Both the position numbers and the translations under genes were made by a program. Of a DNA stretch of 64,000 bases, positions 46,842 through 58,691 are shown one piece after another. Position 1 is the stretch's first letter, and every line of letters starts with the position of its first letter. Below the pieces are notes generated by a model. That model worked only from the letters and a program-made list of their open reading frames with translations, had not been told where the DNA came from and did no database searches. The stretch lies in contig CM040125.1 of assembly GCA_022559845.1 (NCBI GenBank), positions 285,000,200 to 285,064,199 on the forward strand, written 5' to 3'. Origin of the DNA: Amorphophallus konjac (lineage: Eukaryota; Streptophyta; Magnoliopsida; Alismatales; Araceae).

Positions 46842-47820
46842 ATGCCCACTCGTAGAGGTACCCAATACTCACCACCACCACCACCTATGGTAGATCCCCA
46901 AGTCCCTAGTCCCGATGAGTCATCAGTGGTCGACATGTTTCGAGCTCTTATGGGAAAAATGGAAGAGTTGACTACATGAGTGGATAAAATGGAAGGGTTA
47001 AGTACGTGGGTGGATGGCCTAGGCACACGTTTGGAAGAGACGATGAAGGCCTTAGAGGATAGGACCAAATAGTCAGACCAGTATGTTCACGGTCTAGTAG
47101 CGAGAGTAGCCATCCTAGAGAGCCCCCCGGTTGAGGCGCACCCCGCGCTGACAATTGGTCAACGGGAGCCGGTTCAGCCACAAGTTGCTCCTCAAGCTTA
47201 AGGGGTAGATGATAGGAGGCGCCGAGTCCCCGAGGTGGTTGATTATGAGTTCGAGAATGAAAATGGGGGATATGGTCGTGACCGTAGTGTTCAATGATGG
47301 AACCGTGATTTAGAGGAGGACGAGCGGACCCTCAGGACCATTCGTGCGGACCCTCCGACTTTTGATGGGTCCTTGGATCCAAAGGTCTATCTAGATTGGG
47401 AGTCCGAGATGGATCGGTACTTTGATTGGTTCTATATGATGGACCGTCGAAGAGTCCGATTCGCTACCATGAAGCTGATGGGACAGGCACAGACCTATTG
47501 GAAGAATGTAGAGAGCCTATAGTTTCATCGACAGGAGCCCCAGGTTGAGACATGGGGTGAGATGAAGGTCAAGCTTCGACAAAAGTACCTTCCTACCACA
47601 TACCGTCAGCGACTCACCGATAGGTGGCAAAGTCTCAGTCATGGAGATCGATCCGTCTCTGAGTATATCGCTGAATTTGATGAGTATTTTTTGCGATGTG
47701 GCATATCGGAGGAGAGCACCATGCCCATTTCCCTCTTCCGTCGTGGTCTACGGCCCCACTATCAGTATGAGCTTTTTCGCCGCAATGTGACCAAGTTGGA
47801 AGCTGCTGTGGACGCGCTTT
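46842..47820 (+). pseudogene. Gag of F, truncated by E
   Basis: ATG at 46842 opens a frame that holds to the E junction, interrupted by TGA 46977, TAG about 47070, TAA about 47199, TGA about 47295 and TAG about 47520, each one C-to-T step from CAG, CAA or CGA. The N-terminus has a Pro run and a coiled-coil-like stretch. The capsid region shows PPTFDGSLDPKVYLDWESEM and WGEMKVKLRQKYLP, typical of chromoviral gag. The zinc knuckle and all of pol are missing because E inserted. Confidence 0.85.
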
Positions 47821-48867
47821 TTCATTTTACATTCTTTATTCTTTTGTTTCTATGGTTTATTTATTGGCGTGCCAGTCACATATGTGACGATTTCATTGTG
47901 CGCTCAATCTGACCTTTAATCAGTTGATTGTGAGTGATCATGTCTGGACCAAAAGTCCGTCATACCATAAAGGTTATGACGTTAATTACGTCCTCCATAA
48001 GAAGGACAACCCTTGATTAAACGCCAAAGACAGGAGGAGAGTAGCGGCAAAATAAGACTCAAATGTGGGGGAGTTGGTTTACTCGCGGAACATTAGGTAG
48101 ACTAGATAAGGTGAGAATATATCGAGTGCGGGGCAAATCCGGCAGCATATCCCCAGTATCTTGGACTATGCCAAGTGGGAATAGGAGACCATCCATGCAG
48201 CGGCAGGATGGGATCCGTCAAAGATCGGGCATATTTGACCCGGAATCCGGAGGGGGACCGGTGTACCAAAGTACACCACATTCCGATACGATGTTTTATT
48301 GATATTCCCCTTCCAGGGACCATCGGAGGACATGCAGTGGCAGAACTCCGTGGGCCAGTGGGGTTAGGAGAAAATACCATAGTCATTCGGTGTGATGTGG
48401 GTGAATTTCAGTAGCATATCCCCTTATCTTGGATCATGCCAAGGAGAGATAGACCATCATCCACGGGATGCCAGGACGAAGGCCGAAAGAGAAGGGCACT
48501 AGGCCCGGGAACACTGTTTGCATTCGTAGCACTGGTTGATATTCCCTTGGAAACCATCGGAGCACATGCAGTGGCAGAGCTCCTTAGGTTCATAGGGTTA
48601 CAAAGGAATCCGGATCGGAACTGAACAATGTAGGGGAGGTCCTCCCCATTACTGTATCTCTTCAGGGTATACGCAATGGTCTCTAAACATCCCTCTGACA
48701 GGTATGTGGGAAGATTAAAGGGTGGAATCAAGTGCTGATGGAGGTTCTCGGTACAATTATTATATACAAGGGGGGTTCTCGGCGCAAGGAGTTCTCGGCG
48801 CGAAAGTCACCGCGCCGGGAACTACTTATGGCACCGAGAGGCTTCCGGGCCGGAAAGGCTACGTGGA
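47821..48867 (-). repeat. Partial 3' LTR of E (U5 side)
   Basis: Reverse complement aligns with the right kilobase of B's LTR, including both CTTGG-N6-CCAAG dyads (48162 and 48430) and CGCACAATGAAATCGTCAC near the end. The last roughly 50 bp differ from B. GCGCCGAGA-type motifs lie at 48775-48845. Confidence 0.8.
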
Positions 48868-49007
48868 TGATGTGGGACGGACACAGGAGACAACACTATA
48901 TGGTGCCACCCTCGGACTCTAGATGAAGACACGACCAGCAACATACACCAGGGAGACACTAAGCCCGACACTACGAGCTCCTAGTGGCAAAACGTCACTA
49001 ACAGAAG
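48868..49007 (-). repeat. Remnant LTR end of a D-family element (H)
   Basis: Reverse complement matches the last 140 bp of D's LTR with a few mismatches. Its outer edge TGATG at 48868 is exactly the LTR terminus (CATCA on the minus strand), so it was a true insertion in E's LTR. The inner edge at 49007 joins E's tandem repeats directly, marking a deletion. Confidence 0.85.
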
Positions 49008-49760
49008 TCTGCCAACCGATCAATAGCAGAATTTATCATTGGTATTGGGCTCATACCAATGCAAAGATTTCATATGTTTCATCGGGATAGACGTAAAGTC
49101 TAAACCGGACAGGTTTTATCATTGATCGGTCAGGATGCCAGTCGATCAATATCAGGTTTCATCATCAGTATTGGGTTTATACCAATGCAAGGATTTCATA
49201 GGTTTCATCGGGATAGACGTAAGGTCTAAACCGGACAGGTTTCATCGTTGATCGGGCAGTGTGCCGGTCGATCAATATCAGGTTTCATCATCAGTATTGG
49301 GTTTATACCAATGCAAGGATTTCATAGGTTTCATCGGGATAGACGTAAGGTCTAAACCGGACAGGTTTCATCGTTGATCGGGCAGTGTGCCGGTCGATCA
49401 ATATCAGGTTTCATCATCAGTATTGGGTTTATACCAATGCAAGGATTTCATAGGTTTCATCGGGATAGACGTAGGGTCTAAACTGGATAGGTTTCATCGT
49501 TGATCGGGCAGTGTGCCGGTCGATCAATATCAGGTTTCACCGTGGTGAGACATAGGATAGGTTTTGTCAGAATAGATGTAAGATCTAAACTGGGTTGGTT
49601 TTACCGTGGTGGGTCTTAGACAAAAACAAGTGGAAGTGTTTTATCAGAACAGACGGAAGGTCTATCCCGAGGTGGGCCTTCTTTAGCATTGATCGAGGCA
49701 ACATGCCTTGTGATCAACGGGGTTTCATCATCAGGTGGGACTTTATGATGATCGTCCTTC
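49008..49760 (-). repeat. About 120-bp tandem repeats in E
   Basis: Units carrying GATCGGGCAGTGTGCCGGTCG, GGTTTCATCATCAGTATTGG and CGGGATAGACGTAAGGTC, the reverse complement of B's 127-bp family. The first three to four units are nearly identical; those on the right are degraded. Confidence 0.9.
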
Positions 49761-49794
49761 TCGGAGTTTTATCAGGCAGGGTGAAAAAGGGAAT

Positions 49795-49990
49795 TTTAAA
49801 TTACCACATTACTGACCCAGGCGCCCTTTCGGGTTTTCGCCGGAGTCAGCCCCCTCTTGCTTTTGCCACGCACCCTTTCGGGTTTTCACGTGGCGGGGTA
49901 CCCGATTTTGCCTACAGTGCCCTTTCGGGTTTTCACCATAGCTGGGTTTTGGGCCATTTTTGCACTTGTCCCTAATATAGGAGCAAGTCT
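49795..49990 (-). repeat. GAAAACCCGAAAGGGC block in E
   Basis: Three CCCTTTCGGGTTTTC modules with the same spacing as in B, present once here against twice in B. Confidence 0.9.
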
Positions 49991-50074
49991 GGCGGGGTAT
50001 CTCTATTTTTAACCCCATTTTTTACTTTCTTTTTATTCTTTCTCTCTTCTCTTTTTTTTTAGAGGGTGACAGGT

Positions 50075-50595
50075 CAGAATGCCACCAGATCAGGATAAGG
50101 GTAGCTTGGCTAGGGTGGAGTGCCACTAGACCAAGAGAGGGGTAGCTCGGTTAGGGCGGAGTGCCACTAGACTAAGAAAGGGTAGCTTCGTCAGGACGGA
50201 GTGCCACTAGACCAAGAAAGGGGCAGCTTGGCTAGGGCGGAGTGCCACTAGACCAAGAAAGGGGTAGCTTGGTTAGGGCGGAGTGCCACTAGACCAAGAA
50301 AGGGGTAGCATGGTTAGGGCGGAGTGCCACTAAGCCAAGGAAGGGGTAGTTTGGTTAGGGCGGAGTGCCACTGGACGAAGAAAGGGGTAGCTTGGTTAGG
50401 GCGGAGTGCCACTAGACTAAGAAAGGGGTAGCTTGGTTAGGACGGAGTCCCACTAAACCAAGGAAGGGTAGCTTGGTTAGGACGGAGTGCCACTAAACCA
50501 AGAAAGGGGTAGCTTGGTTAGGGCGGAGTGCCACTAAGCCAAGGAAGGGGTAGCTTGGTTAGGGCGGAGTGCCACTGGACCAAGAAAGGGGTATT
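50075..50595 (-). repeat. 41-bp minisatellite in E
   Basis: About 13 copies of a 40-41-bp unit with GGGTAGCTTGGTTAGGGCGG and AGTGCCACTAGACCAAG. Its reverse complement is a diverged version of B's minisatellite and sits at the same distance from the integrase stop. Confidence 0.93.
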
Positions 50596-50603
50596 TTACC
50601 CGA

Positions 50604-51611
50604 TTACTCGGGGAATGTCGGCTGTGCTGCATGATACAGCTTTAGATGCCTTCCGTTGAGTGGCGAGAATTGAATTTCCCCTCGATGGTTGACAACCACG
50701 TAGGCTCCTCCTTCGTAGACCCTCTGGACTACGTACGGACCTAGCCAGTTAGCGGCAAGCTTGCCTTTTGGATTAGAAGCCATGACTTCCCTTTTCTTGA
50801 CCATGACCAGGTCTCCCTTCTTGAATTCTCATCCCTTGATGAGCTTATTGAAGGCATTTGCCATGCGGGCTTGGTACATCTGGATATTTTTCTGGGCTTG
50901 CAGACGCTTACCCTCCAATTCAGCCAGTTCTTCAAGTCGTCTTTCAGCATTGGTTTGTTCATCGTGAACTAGGCCATGCTGGACTGCAATCTTGGGTGAT
51001 GGCACCTCCAGCTCTATAGGGACTACTGCCTCGGAGCCGTACACCAGCGAATAGGGCAAGCAACCTGTGGGGGTTTTATAGACAGTGCGATATGCCCATA
51101 GTGCTTCATACATCCTTTCACCCTAGCCTTTTTTATTAGAATTGACGACCTTGGCCAGCAGGGTGCACAGTGTCTTGTTGAAGGCTTCAGCCAGCCCATT
51201 TGCTTGTGGATTGTAAGGGGTGGATGTCCTCCATTCTATTTTATACTTCTCGGCAAGCCGATATACCTTCTGGTTCCTGAAGTGACTTCCATTATCAGAT
51301 ATTATTCGACTGGGGACCCCGAATCGGAAGATGATATTATGCTTGATGAATATGGCAACCAACTCACCAGTCACTTCTCTGAGTGCTACTGCCTCCGCCC
51401 ACCTGGAGAAGTAGTCTGTTATAGCCAAGATGTACTTGTGTCCAGCTGAAGAAGTAGGTAGTGGCCCGACTACATCAGTTCCTCACTGAGCAAAAGGCCA
51501 GCTGGGAATCGTAGGGTGTAGGGCTACAGGAGGCCTCCTGGGTACAGTGGCGTGCTCCTGGCATTTCTGGCATGACTTTGCAAACTGGCAACAGTCTTCA
51601 AACATAGCGGG
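50604..51611 (-). pseudogene. Integrase of E
   Basis: Stop TAA at 50604-50606 as in B. Reading the minus strand: CQKCQEHAT, a TGA where B has Trp in QWGTDVVG, Asp of GTDVVGPLP, ISDNGSHFRNQK, NGLAEAFNKTL, then TAG (near 51120) and TGA (near 50826) at positions that are Trp and Arg in B. No frameshift. Same role as B's integrase. Confidence 0.9.
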
Positions 51612-53342
51612 CTAATAATAACCAAGCTTCTTGATTTCAATTTTCATCTTAGGCCCAGCCTGGTGTGCCCCTGCTGTCCCGGCATGTATTTCTTTCATTG
51701 CTTGCCAAGCTTCTTCAGTAGATAGGCAGTGAAGCAAAATCTTCTTGCAGGCGTCTGACATGATTCGGAACAGAGTTCCATTTCTGCACTCATAAGAATC
51801 TTTGATCCTTAGGAGTTTCATTCTCTCTTCTTTGTTCTTGCGCAGCTGTTGGTGTAGGAACCACTGCAGTAGGTGTTGTCTCCAATCAGATGCCTGGACT
51901 TTGTCAACGGCATCAATCTCATATTCTTCAGGACATGCTTCCAGCATGCTGGGAACCTGTCGCCTGTTCATGACAATAATGTTTAGCGTCTCGTCTGGCG
52001 AGACTGATAGTGAGCTGGCAAGCTTTGCGAGTGCATCAGCTTGAGCATTATGTCCCCGACCCACATGATTGAGCTCAATATGGTAGAAATTTGCCATGAG
52101 GCGTATAGCCTTTTGACAATAGGGATTTAATTCTGGCTTTCGCACTTCGAATTCTCCCTGTATTTGTTTTATCACCAACATTGAGTCACCGAAGATTTGA
52201 AGCATTCGGATACCCATGCTGAGGGTGACCTGGAGCCCAATTATCAGGGCTTTATATTCAGCTTCATTGTTGGTGCAGGGCTTATTTATAGAACAGGAGG
52301 TTTGCAACACTTCTCCCTCAGGCGATTTCAGCACAATGCCGGCCCCTGCACGTATCTTGGTTTTCCCATTGGAGTCAGTTTTTGTTCTTGATGCCCCATC
52401 AAAATATAACTGCCACATGACTGGCTGGGTCTGAAAGGCTTCAAGCACTTCATCATCAGGTAGCTCGGTCTCAAGCATAGCATTTGCTGGTACAGGGTGT
52501 TCTGTAAAGAAGTCAGCCACAGCATGGCCCTTTATAGCCCTCTGAGGTATATAAGTGATGTCAAACTCCATCAGAATCACAGCCCACTTGCCTAGTCGAC
52601 CTTTGAGTGCCGGCTGAGTCAATATATATTTGAGCGGATCTGCTGCAGATATTAATCTGATCTCATGTGACAGCATGTACTGTCGGAGCTTCTTGGCAGC
52701 GAAGACTAGCGCCAGACAGGTCTTCTCTATGTAAGTATAGCTTTCTTCAGTTCTGATCAACCTTCTACTAAGGTAGTATAAGGCTTGCTCCTTTCCATCT
52801 TTATTTATTTGAGCTAACATTGCCCCCAGCGAGCAATGTGTGGCTGCTATATAAAGGATCAAAGGGCTGCCCTTCACTGGTGCCCCCAATACTGGAGGGG
52901 TTCTAAGATATTCTTTCAGCTTTTCGAAAGCCTCTTGGCATCCGTCGTCCCATAGGAACGGTACATCTTTGATCATGAGCCTATGAAAGGGGTGACATCG
53001 ACCCGACAAATTTGATATAAACCGTCGGATGTAGGCCAGACGCCCCTGTATTGATCTTAACTCAGACAGATTCTTCAGTGGAGGGAGCTCTTGAATAGCC
53101 TTGATCTTGGACGGATCAATCTCAATGCCTCTGTGCCGGATAATAAATCCCAGAAATTTTCCACTGGTCACGCCGAAGGCGCATTTCATAGGGTTCATTT
53201 TCAGCTCGTATTTCCGTAGCCTTTGAAACACCATCCGCAAGTCTTGCAGATGATCTTCCTTCTTTCTGGTTTTCACCACCAGGTCATCAATATAGCACTC
53301 CACTTTCTTGAAGAGCAAATCATTAAAAATCTTGGTCATAGC
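51612..53342 (-). pseudogene. RT active site, RNase H, aRNase H and integrase start of E
   Basis: A 575-codon open stretch: CYIDDLVVKTRKKEDHL, GRLAYIRRFISN, LILYIAATHCSLGAML, AVADFFTEHPV, then the second RNase H with YFDGASRTKTDS, NNEAEYKALI, FGDSMLVIKQ and NAQADALAKLAS, and the integrase zinc motif EIHAGTAGAHQAG. Best-preserved part of E. A TAG at the left end replaces Trp of YYWP. Confidence 0.92.
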
Positions 53343-54035
53343 TCTTTAGTAAGTGGCGCCGGCGTTCTTGAGACCGAACGGCATTCTTTTGTAGTGGAAT
53401 ATTCCTTTCGGAGTGCGGAAGGCAGTGTGTACTCTATCCTTTTCAGCAATCCAAATTTGGTTGTATCCGGATGAGCCGTCCATAAATGACAGGGCTTCAT
53501 GACCAGTGGCTGCATCAATCATTACTTTAGTGATTGGCACTGGGAAATCATCCTTTGGACAAGCCTTATTAAGGTCTCGGAAGTCGACACATATTCTGAC
53601 TTGCCCATTTTTCTTCTTTACAGGCACTATATTTGCCAGCCATGTGGTGTACTGATTTTCTTCGACAAAGCCAACATCAATAAGCTTGTCAACTTCTTTA
53701 TTGATTTGGTTGATCAGCTCAGGTCGCATCCGCCTGGGTGGCTGTTTTATGGGGTTGCCTTCTGGGTCAATTGCCAACAGGTGTTGTGCTACATTGGGAC
53801 TCAACCCTGGCATCTCATCATACGTCCAGGCGAAGCAGTCCTTAAACTCCCTCAGAAATTGTATGTACTGTTCTCGGGTCTCTGGTTCTAGCAGAACACT
53901 GAGGAAGGTTGGCCTTGGTTCCTCCTCTGTCCCCAAGTTCACTTCTATGAGCTCATCAACGGTGGCCTGACCACCATCTTCGACTTCGGGCGGAGCCTCT
54001 TGCAAATCAACGAAGCCCCCCAGGATATAGTTTTC
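53343..54035 (-). pseudogene. RT fingers and palm of E
   Basis: Carries PVKKKNGQVRICVDFRDLN, FMDGSSGYNQIWI and RMPFGLKNAGATY, and upstream DCFAWTYDEMPGL. TAA at 53343 replaces the Gln codon before RAMTK, and TAA near 54034 separates it from the linker. Confidence 0.9.
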
Positions 54036-54659
54036 TTAAGTTTCAGAATTCTCTAATTCTTCTCGTCGGACCTCGGCCAATGATGACTCATCATACATGG
54101 CAGAAACCATGTGACTTTGTTCAGCCTGACCATGGGACACGACCGGCTCCGTGTAAGGCTCAAAGATTAGGTCTTCCACTTCCGTAGGCCTTGCTGGCGT
54201 AGATTCCTCTGGGGAATTTATATTCTGCAGAGCTCGAACTTCTTCCAGAATACGTTCAAACTCTAAGCATTCTCTTGTATCATTAGAAATCTGGTCTTCA
54301 TCCGGGGTTTCCGTATCATACTTTGCTTCGGCCTGGAACAGGTCTTCCTTACAAGACAGTTCCTCCCAGCACCGGCATATATTTGCTTCATCAGACTTTT
54401 CTGCCTCGGGCTGGTTATTGGAAGGCTCACCATCCGGTATAGACTGATATAAAATCTCTTCATATTCTGAGGGGTAATCATCATAGCCCATCCCAGGAGG
54501 ATCTTCATGTGCAAAGAAGGCGAAAATGACATCTACCTCGGTTTCATAGTATTCTTGTAGAGTGTAGCCCAATCCCGGGTGCTGGGTGATCTTCATCAAT
54601 TCCTTATTATTATGGGGCGGATCCCAAAGTTCTTGGAATGCTTTCTTCTGGGCAACGGG
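54036..54659 (-). pseudogene. Acidic spacer between protease and RT of E
   Basis: Matches B's spacer, including ITQHPGLGYTLQEYYE and the acidic DEDQIxxxxxECLEFxRIL run. No catalytic motif. One stop at 54657 corresponds to CAG in B. Confidence 0.8.
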
Positions 54660-55511
54660 CTACAGTGAAGGCATCTGTAGTTTGGAGAACATCTGCGAGA
54701 CCCATTGTATGGTATAGTCCAAGCATGTGATTGGCACCATTCGGCTTGTGGATTCTTCTGGGATCATGCAGTCCTGATCATCCTCTTCAACAGGCTCCCC
54801 GGTATAGAATATGATGGGAGGCTCGCAGAAGCGAGGGACCTCCGTAATCTTGAGTGGCAGCACTGTCTGACATTCCAAACTGGTGACGGGCTTGATCAGT
54901 CCTTCCGGTACTGGGACTTGTGTATATTTTTCTTTCATCTTTTCATTAGTATCATCGGGATGAATGCTTGGAGGTGTAATCCGTGCAAAATCGATATGGG
55001 ATACCTCATGCTTCTTGACACAGCCCCATGGTGGTGGCGGAGACCAATACTCTATCTTCGCTACCGACTTCTCTTGACTAGTCACAGTTTCTTTCTTCTT
55101 ATCTTTTTGCAGCATGTCAGCATAATAGGATGCATCGAGCATATGACACTCGAAGACTTCAAAGGGGTGTAAATATGCAAACACCCTTTCCTCTTTGCCA
55201 TCATGACAGTACTTAATGCACTGATGCAGCGTGGAAGGTACTATTTGATACTCATGCAACCACGATCGCCCTAACAAGGCCTTGTACGTGGTGTTAGAAT
55301 CAATCACATAGAATCGCACCACAGTGGTGAGGTCCCCCAGTGTGAGGTTAAAATCTGCTACCCCCAAAGGTGTCTCACATTTCTGGTTAAAGCCAGCAAT
55401 CTTCATATCTCTGACCTTAGTGAGGTGCATATCGAAGTAATACTTCTGATAGATGCGATATGGCAGAATGTTCACAGCAGCCCCGGGATCTACCAGTATC
55501 CGGCTTAATGG
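54660..55511 (-). pseudogene. Protease of E
   Basis: Contains ILVDPGAAVNILPYRIYQK at the right end and TYKALLGRSWLHEY further on. As in B, Ser/Thr of the active-site triad is Pro. This copy reads Arg (FYVIDSN context) where B has a TGA, which identifies B's stop as a mutation. Confidence 0.85.
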
Positions 55512-56172
55512 CTAGCAGTTGAGATGTCCTCTCATGTATAGTGGCCTGTTGTGGCTGGGATTTGGAATCAACATGTCATCTTCAGTGAAAGTGACTTTCG
55601 GCCGAGAATTAACTTCTGTCAGTAATGCTTCATACTGTGCTGGTGACTGTAGAGCATCAATAATTGCTTGGCGGGCGTCTTCACTTAAGGAAAGAATTTC
55701 CCATATAGAGAATCTGGTAGGGAGCTTCTTTAACATTTTCATAATCCGGCTGCCTACCCGGACATTGGAGAGTCGCATTTCTTCTGCCCAGTGGGGCTTT
55801 GGCGGCTCCTGAGGGGCTTGCGGCATTGTCTACCTACTTCTTGTCTCGGCTCCATGGTTAGTTTCTTGAGGGACTTCTTCTGGAGAGAGGGCCCTGGGTG
55901 TTGTCAGGGAATCTTTTTCTTCTTCTTTGCCTTGCTTAGGCTTCAGGGCTGTTGATTGCTGATCCTTGTTACTTCTGGCTGGTGCAGTTTGTACTAGCTC
56001 TTCGCCCTCTAAACTGGATAAAAATTCAAGGAATGACGGAGCTCCATCCCCTCTCTTTTCTCCTTGGTATAAATTAGCAGGAGGAGGTATCTGGACACCT
56101 CGCACTTCAGGCTCTGGTATCTGATAAGGTTGTTCTCCCCTGAAGATGATATTGTGGTTGGCTGGCGGGGGA
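55512..56172 (-). pseudogene. Region upstream of protease in E, cut by D
   Basis: Includes RLSNVRVGSRIMKMLKKLP and LQSPAQYEALLTEV, homologous to B 7690-7880, and PPPANHNIIFRGEQPYQI next to D's left end. A stop near 55827 divides it. The matching right part resumes at 63598. Confidence 0.85.
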
Positions 56173-56177
56173 CGTCC
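56173..56177 (+). other. Target site duplication of D, left copy (CGTCC)
   Basis: CGTCC precedes D's first base; its partner is 63593-63597. Confidence 0.9.
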
Positions 56178-56400
56178 TGAGCAGTTGAGCGGCATGACAC
56201 GCCGAGCCACCGGTACCGCACACGAAGCACGACTCGAGCCACCTCAGCGTCCATCTGGCTCAGAGACAGCCTGGAGACTCCGCCTTAAGCCTCCCCATTT
56301 TTCATATTTAATTAGACTTTATTTGTGTGTAAGGTGTGTTTATTTCATTTTATACGGTTTACAATTATGAGTGTACGAGGGACTTATTTGTAAAATGGGA

Positions 56401-56431
56401 CCCCTGGGCCCCATGGGACCCCCAGGCCCCC
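56401..56431 (-). other. Potential G-quadruplex in D's LTR
   Basis: On the minus strand four G-runs of 5, 5, 4 and 4 with loops of 3, 6 and 3. Repeated in the 3' LTR near 61549-61579. It lies about 210-240 bp upstream of the TATA box. Confidence 0.6.
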
Positions 56432-56641
56432 TCCCATTGGTCCATATCAGCCTTGTGAGGTTGGTCAACATCCAAGGTCAACAATTCCAACCAAACCAAC
56501 CTACCATGTCCCCCCCTTGGTCAAGGTGCGCCCCCCTCCCCATTTGTTTATTATTTTTGTTGTGTTTTAATCAAACATCATCCTAGCCATCCATCCCTAA
56601 CCCCTAGATCCAACGGTGGAGGATGGATTAGATGGGTGACC

Positions 56642-56648
56642 TATATAT
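56642..56648 (+). promoter_or_regulatory. TATA box in D's 5' LTR
   Basis: TATATAT in GACCTATATATGC; the 3' copy is near 61850. Position conserved with F. Confidence 0.65.
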
Positions 56649-58386
56649 GCTTGTATTTTCCTATTTTCATGAATTAATGCCATTTGATTCAAAGAAATTC
56701 AAGAGCAAGGGCTGGTGCGCCCCCTCCTCTCTCCTCCCTCTCCCCCTTGAAGCTGTGAAGGCTTCCATTCTGAGGTGTGACGCTTCGTGTATCGGTTTCG
56801 ACGATCGCCGCCGCCGCCACGAGCCGCCACCGCACCGCCTTCGCCTTCAACGGAGTTCTGCCTGCGCAGTACCACAGGAGCTTCCATGAATTTCCTGTCT
56901 CCGCCCCGAGCTGAGATAGATCTGGGGATTTTATTGGGTGTTCCAGAGGTGTCAAGGACATCCCAAAAATTTTGGTTTGCCATTCAGATCTCGTTTCATA
57001 TTTTTTGATTTTCGTCCACCCTTCCATTTCGGTTCTGCCAGAGTTCTGTCCAGATTCATCCCCACCCTGAGTTTCATGTCTTAGGTCAACCTTTTGATTT
57101 ATTTTGGTTCGCCCAATTTTACTGGAGATTCCACCTATCCACCCCTTCATCCACAATTTTTCTCAAGTTTTGATTCGCCCATCTCATATTTTCTAAAATT
57201 CGTTCTCAGACCCATCTACAAGTCTGTCCACCTGTTCCCAGATCCGACCACCAGTCACCCCAAAAATCATAACAAATCGCCACCACCTCCCAATCCAATT
57301 CTAAAAATAGTCCCAGTTCCGTGGTTGGATTCCCTACAATTCCTAAGAAGATCTCAAGAGCTTAATCGGAGTTTTACTAGGCGGTCAACAGTGGTTCTCA
57401 GACAAGTACCCTGCAGATCTGAGATTTCGGTTACTGTACAATAGGGACTTGTAAATTCAATAAAGTTCTGATCCGAATAGATCCAGCAGATCTCTCTAGG
57501 TCTAGATCGAAGCATTTGAAGAGAGCTTTCCAACGATAGCTCATGCGTCCCGATCCGACGTCGGGATTGCTCTCAGCGGCCGTTTTCGCCGGAGCGCGCG
57601 CCGGAAGACAGCAACCAAAATCCATGGACAGCTAGTTCAACAATTGGGAATCGGGGCCGATCGACCCCCGATCGGTGTTCCCGGCCGACCGCCGTCCGTG
57701 GAGGCGCGCCACCAGGGGTCCCCATCACAGTGGGTCCCACCCCCGTAGATCCGGAGGACAGCGCCATCCGTGGGCCCCGCGGGCCCGCAGAAGTCGCCGT
57801 TCAGAAAGCACGAAAACGCAGAGTTCGGCACCGCCGGGCGACATCAAGATGCTGCCCGTCAACCCGAGTTGCGTGATTCCCTGGCTCCACATGTTACCTT
57901 TTACCTCCCTGCGTGGAGTGGGTCAAATCTTTGTATTGCTGTGATATTGTTTAACTGGGAGTCCGTGATTCGGCCGGGGTTGTCTACGCCACTCCGGGTG
58001 CGTGGAGGTAAAGGTCTTAACTCCTTGGCGTTACATTGCTTAGCTAGTATACGGTCTTAGGCCGCTGCCGAGAGCGTAGGTACTAACCCGTGTGTCCATG
58101 TCACCGCTGTGAGAGTGAGTGTGACCCGTCCCATGACTCGATCCGAGTCCGGAAGTTGAGTCGGACTACCCTTGACCTCCGCCGGTTCCTTAACCGCGCA
58201 CGGTCCGCGCTTTCCCTCGCTTGGGACGACGAGTGAGCTTCCACTTCTGTTAGCGACGTTTTGCCACTAGGAGCTCTTAGTGTCGGGTTTAGTGTCTCCC
58301 TGGTGTGTGCTGCTGGTCGCGTCTTCATCTAGAGTCCGAGGGTGGCACCTAATAGTGTCGTCTCCCGTGTCCGTCCCGCATCAGTT

Positions 58387-58399
58387 TGGTATCAGAGCC
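58387..58399 (+). promoter_or_regulatory. Primer binding site of D (Met-tRNA type)
   Basis: TGGTATCAGAGCC three bases after the LTR, as in F. Confidence 0.92.
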
Positions 58400-58516
58400 A
58401 GGTTGAGTCTAGGGTAGTCATTGCATAAGTCTTGCATGCATCATGGTCTAAGTCAAGTCTAGGATCATCATTAATTTCAAAACAAAAAAAAAGAAGAGTG
58501 TTTTAAAATTACATTT

Positions 58517-58660
58517 CATCCCGATAATTCGGTATCTTAAAAGGTGTTGTCTGAACGTTAGGCTACGCCTAACGGGAAGACCGCACACTTGTGCGAGTGA
58601 TCTTCAGATCGATTAACTCTGCCATGTACCGGATATTGGTTTAGGTCTAGGTGCATTAGT
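58517..58660 (+). other. Conserved hairpin-rich leader of D
   Basis: Stems: TTAGGC-TAC-GCCTAA (58558-58572), CGCAC-ACTT-GTGCG and GATC-TTCA-GATC (58599-58610). The last stem differs from G's GGTC/GACC at both partners, a compensatory change with the loop unchanged. Confidence 0.72.
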
Positions 58661-58691
58661 TGGTGTTTGCATTAGTTAGTGCATTCCAACC

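Larger units (their letters stand above)
32396..47820 (+). mobile_element. Chromovirus F, 5' part (5' LTR, leader, gag), interrupted by G
   Basis: F has an LTR starting TGATGGGAAT at 32396 and, after removal of G, ending CACATCA at 46605, then a Met-type primer site, leader and gag. The gag is cut near 47820 by minus-strand Tat element E, and pol would lie right of the window. LTR length without G is about 2070 bp, similar to D (2206) and C (2394). Confidence 0.85.
56178..58383 (+). repeat. 5' LTR of D
   Basis: TGAGCAGTTG to CCCGCATCA. TATA at 56642. Lacks about 60 bp present in the 3' LTR (around 61626-61687) between short GGT repeats, consistent with a small deletion. Ends three bases before the primer site. 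Confidence 0.93.
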
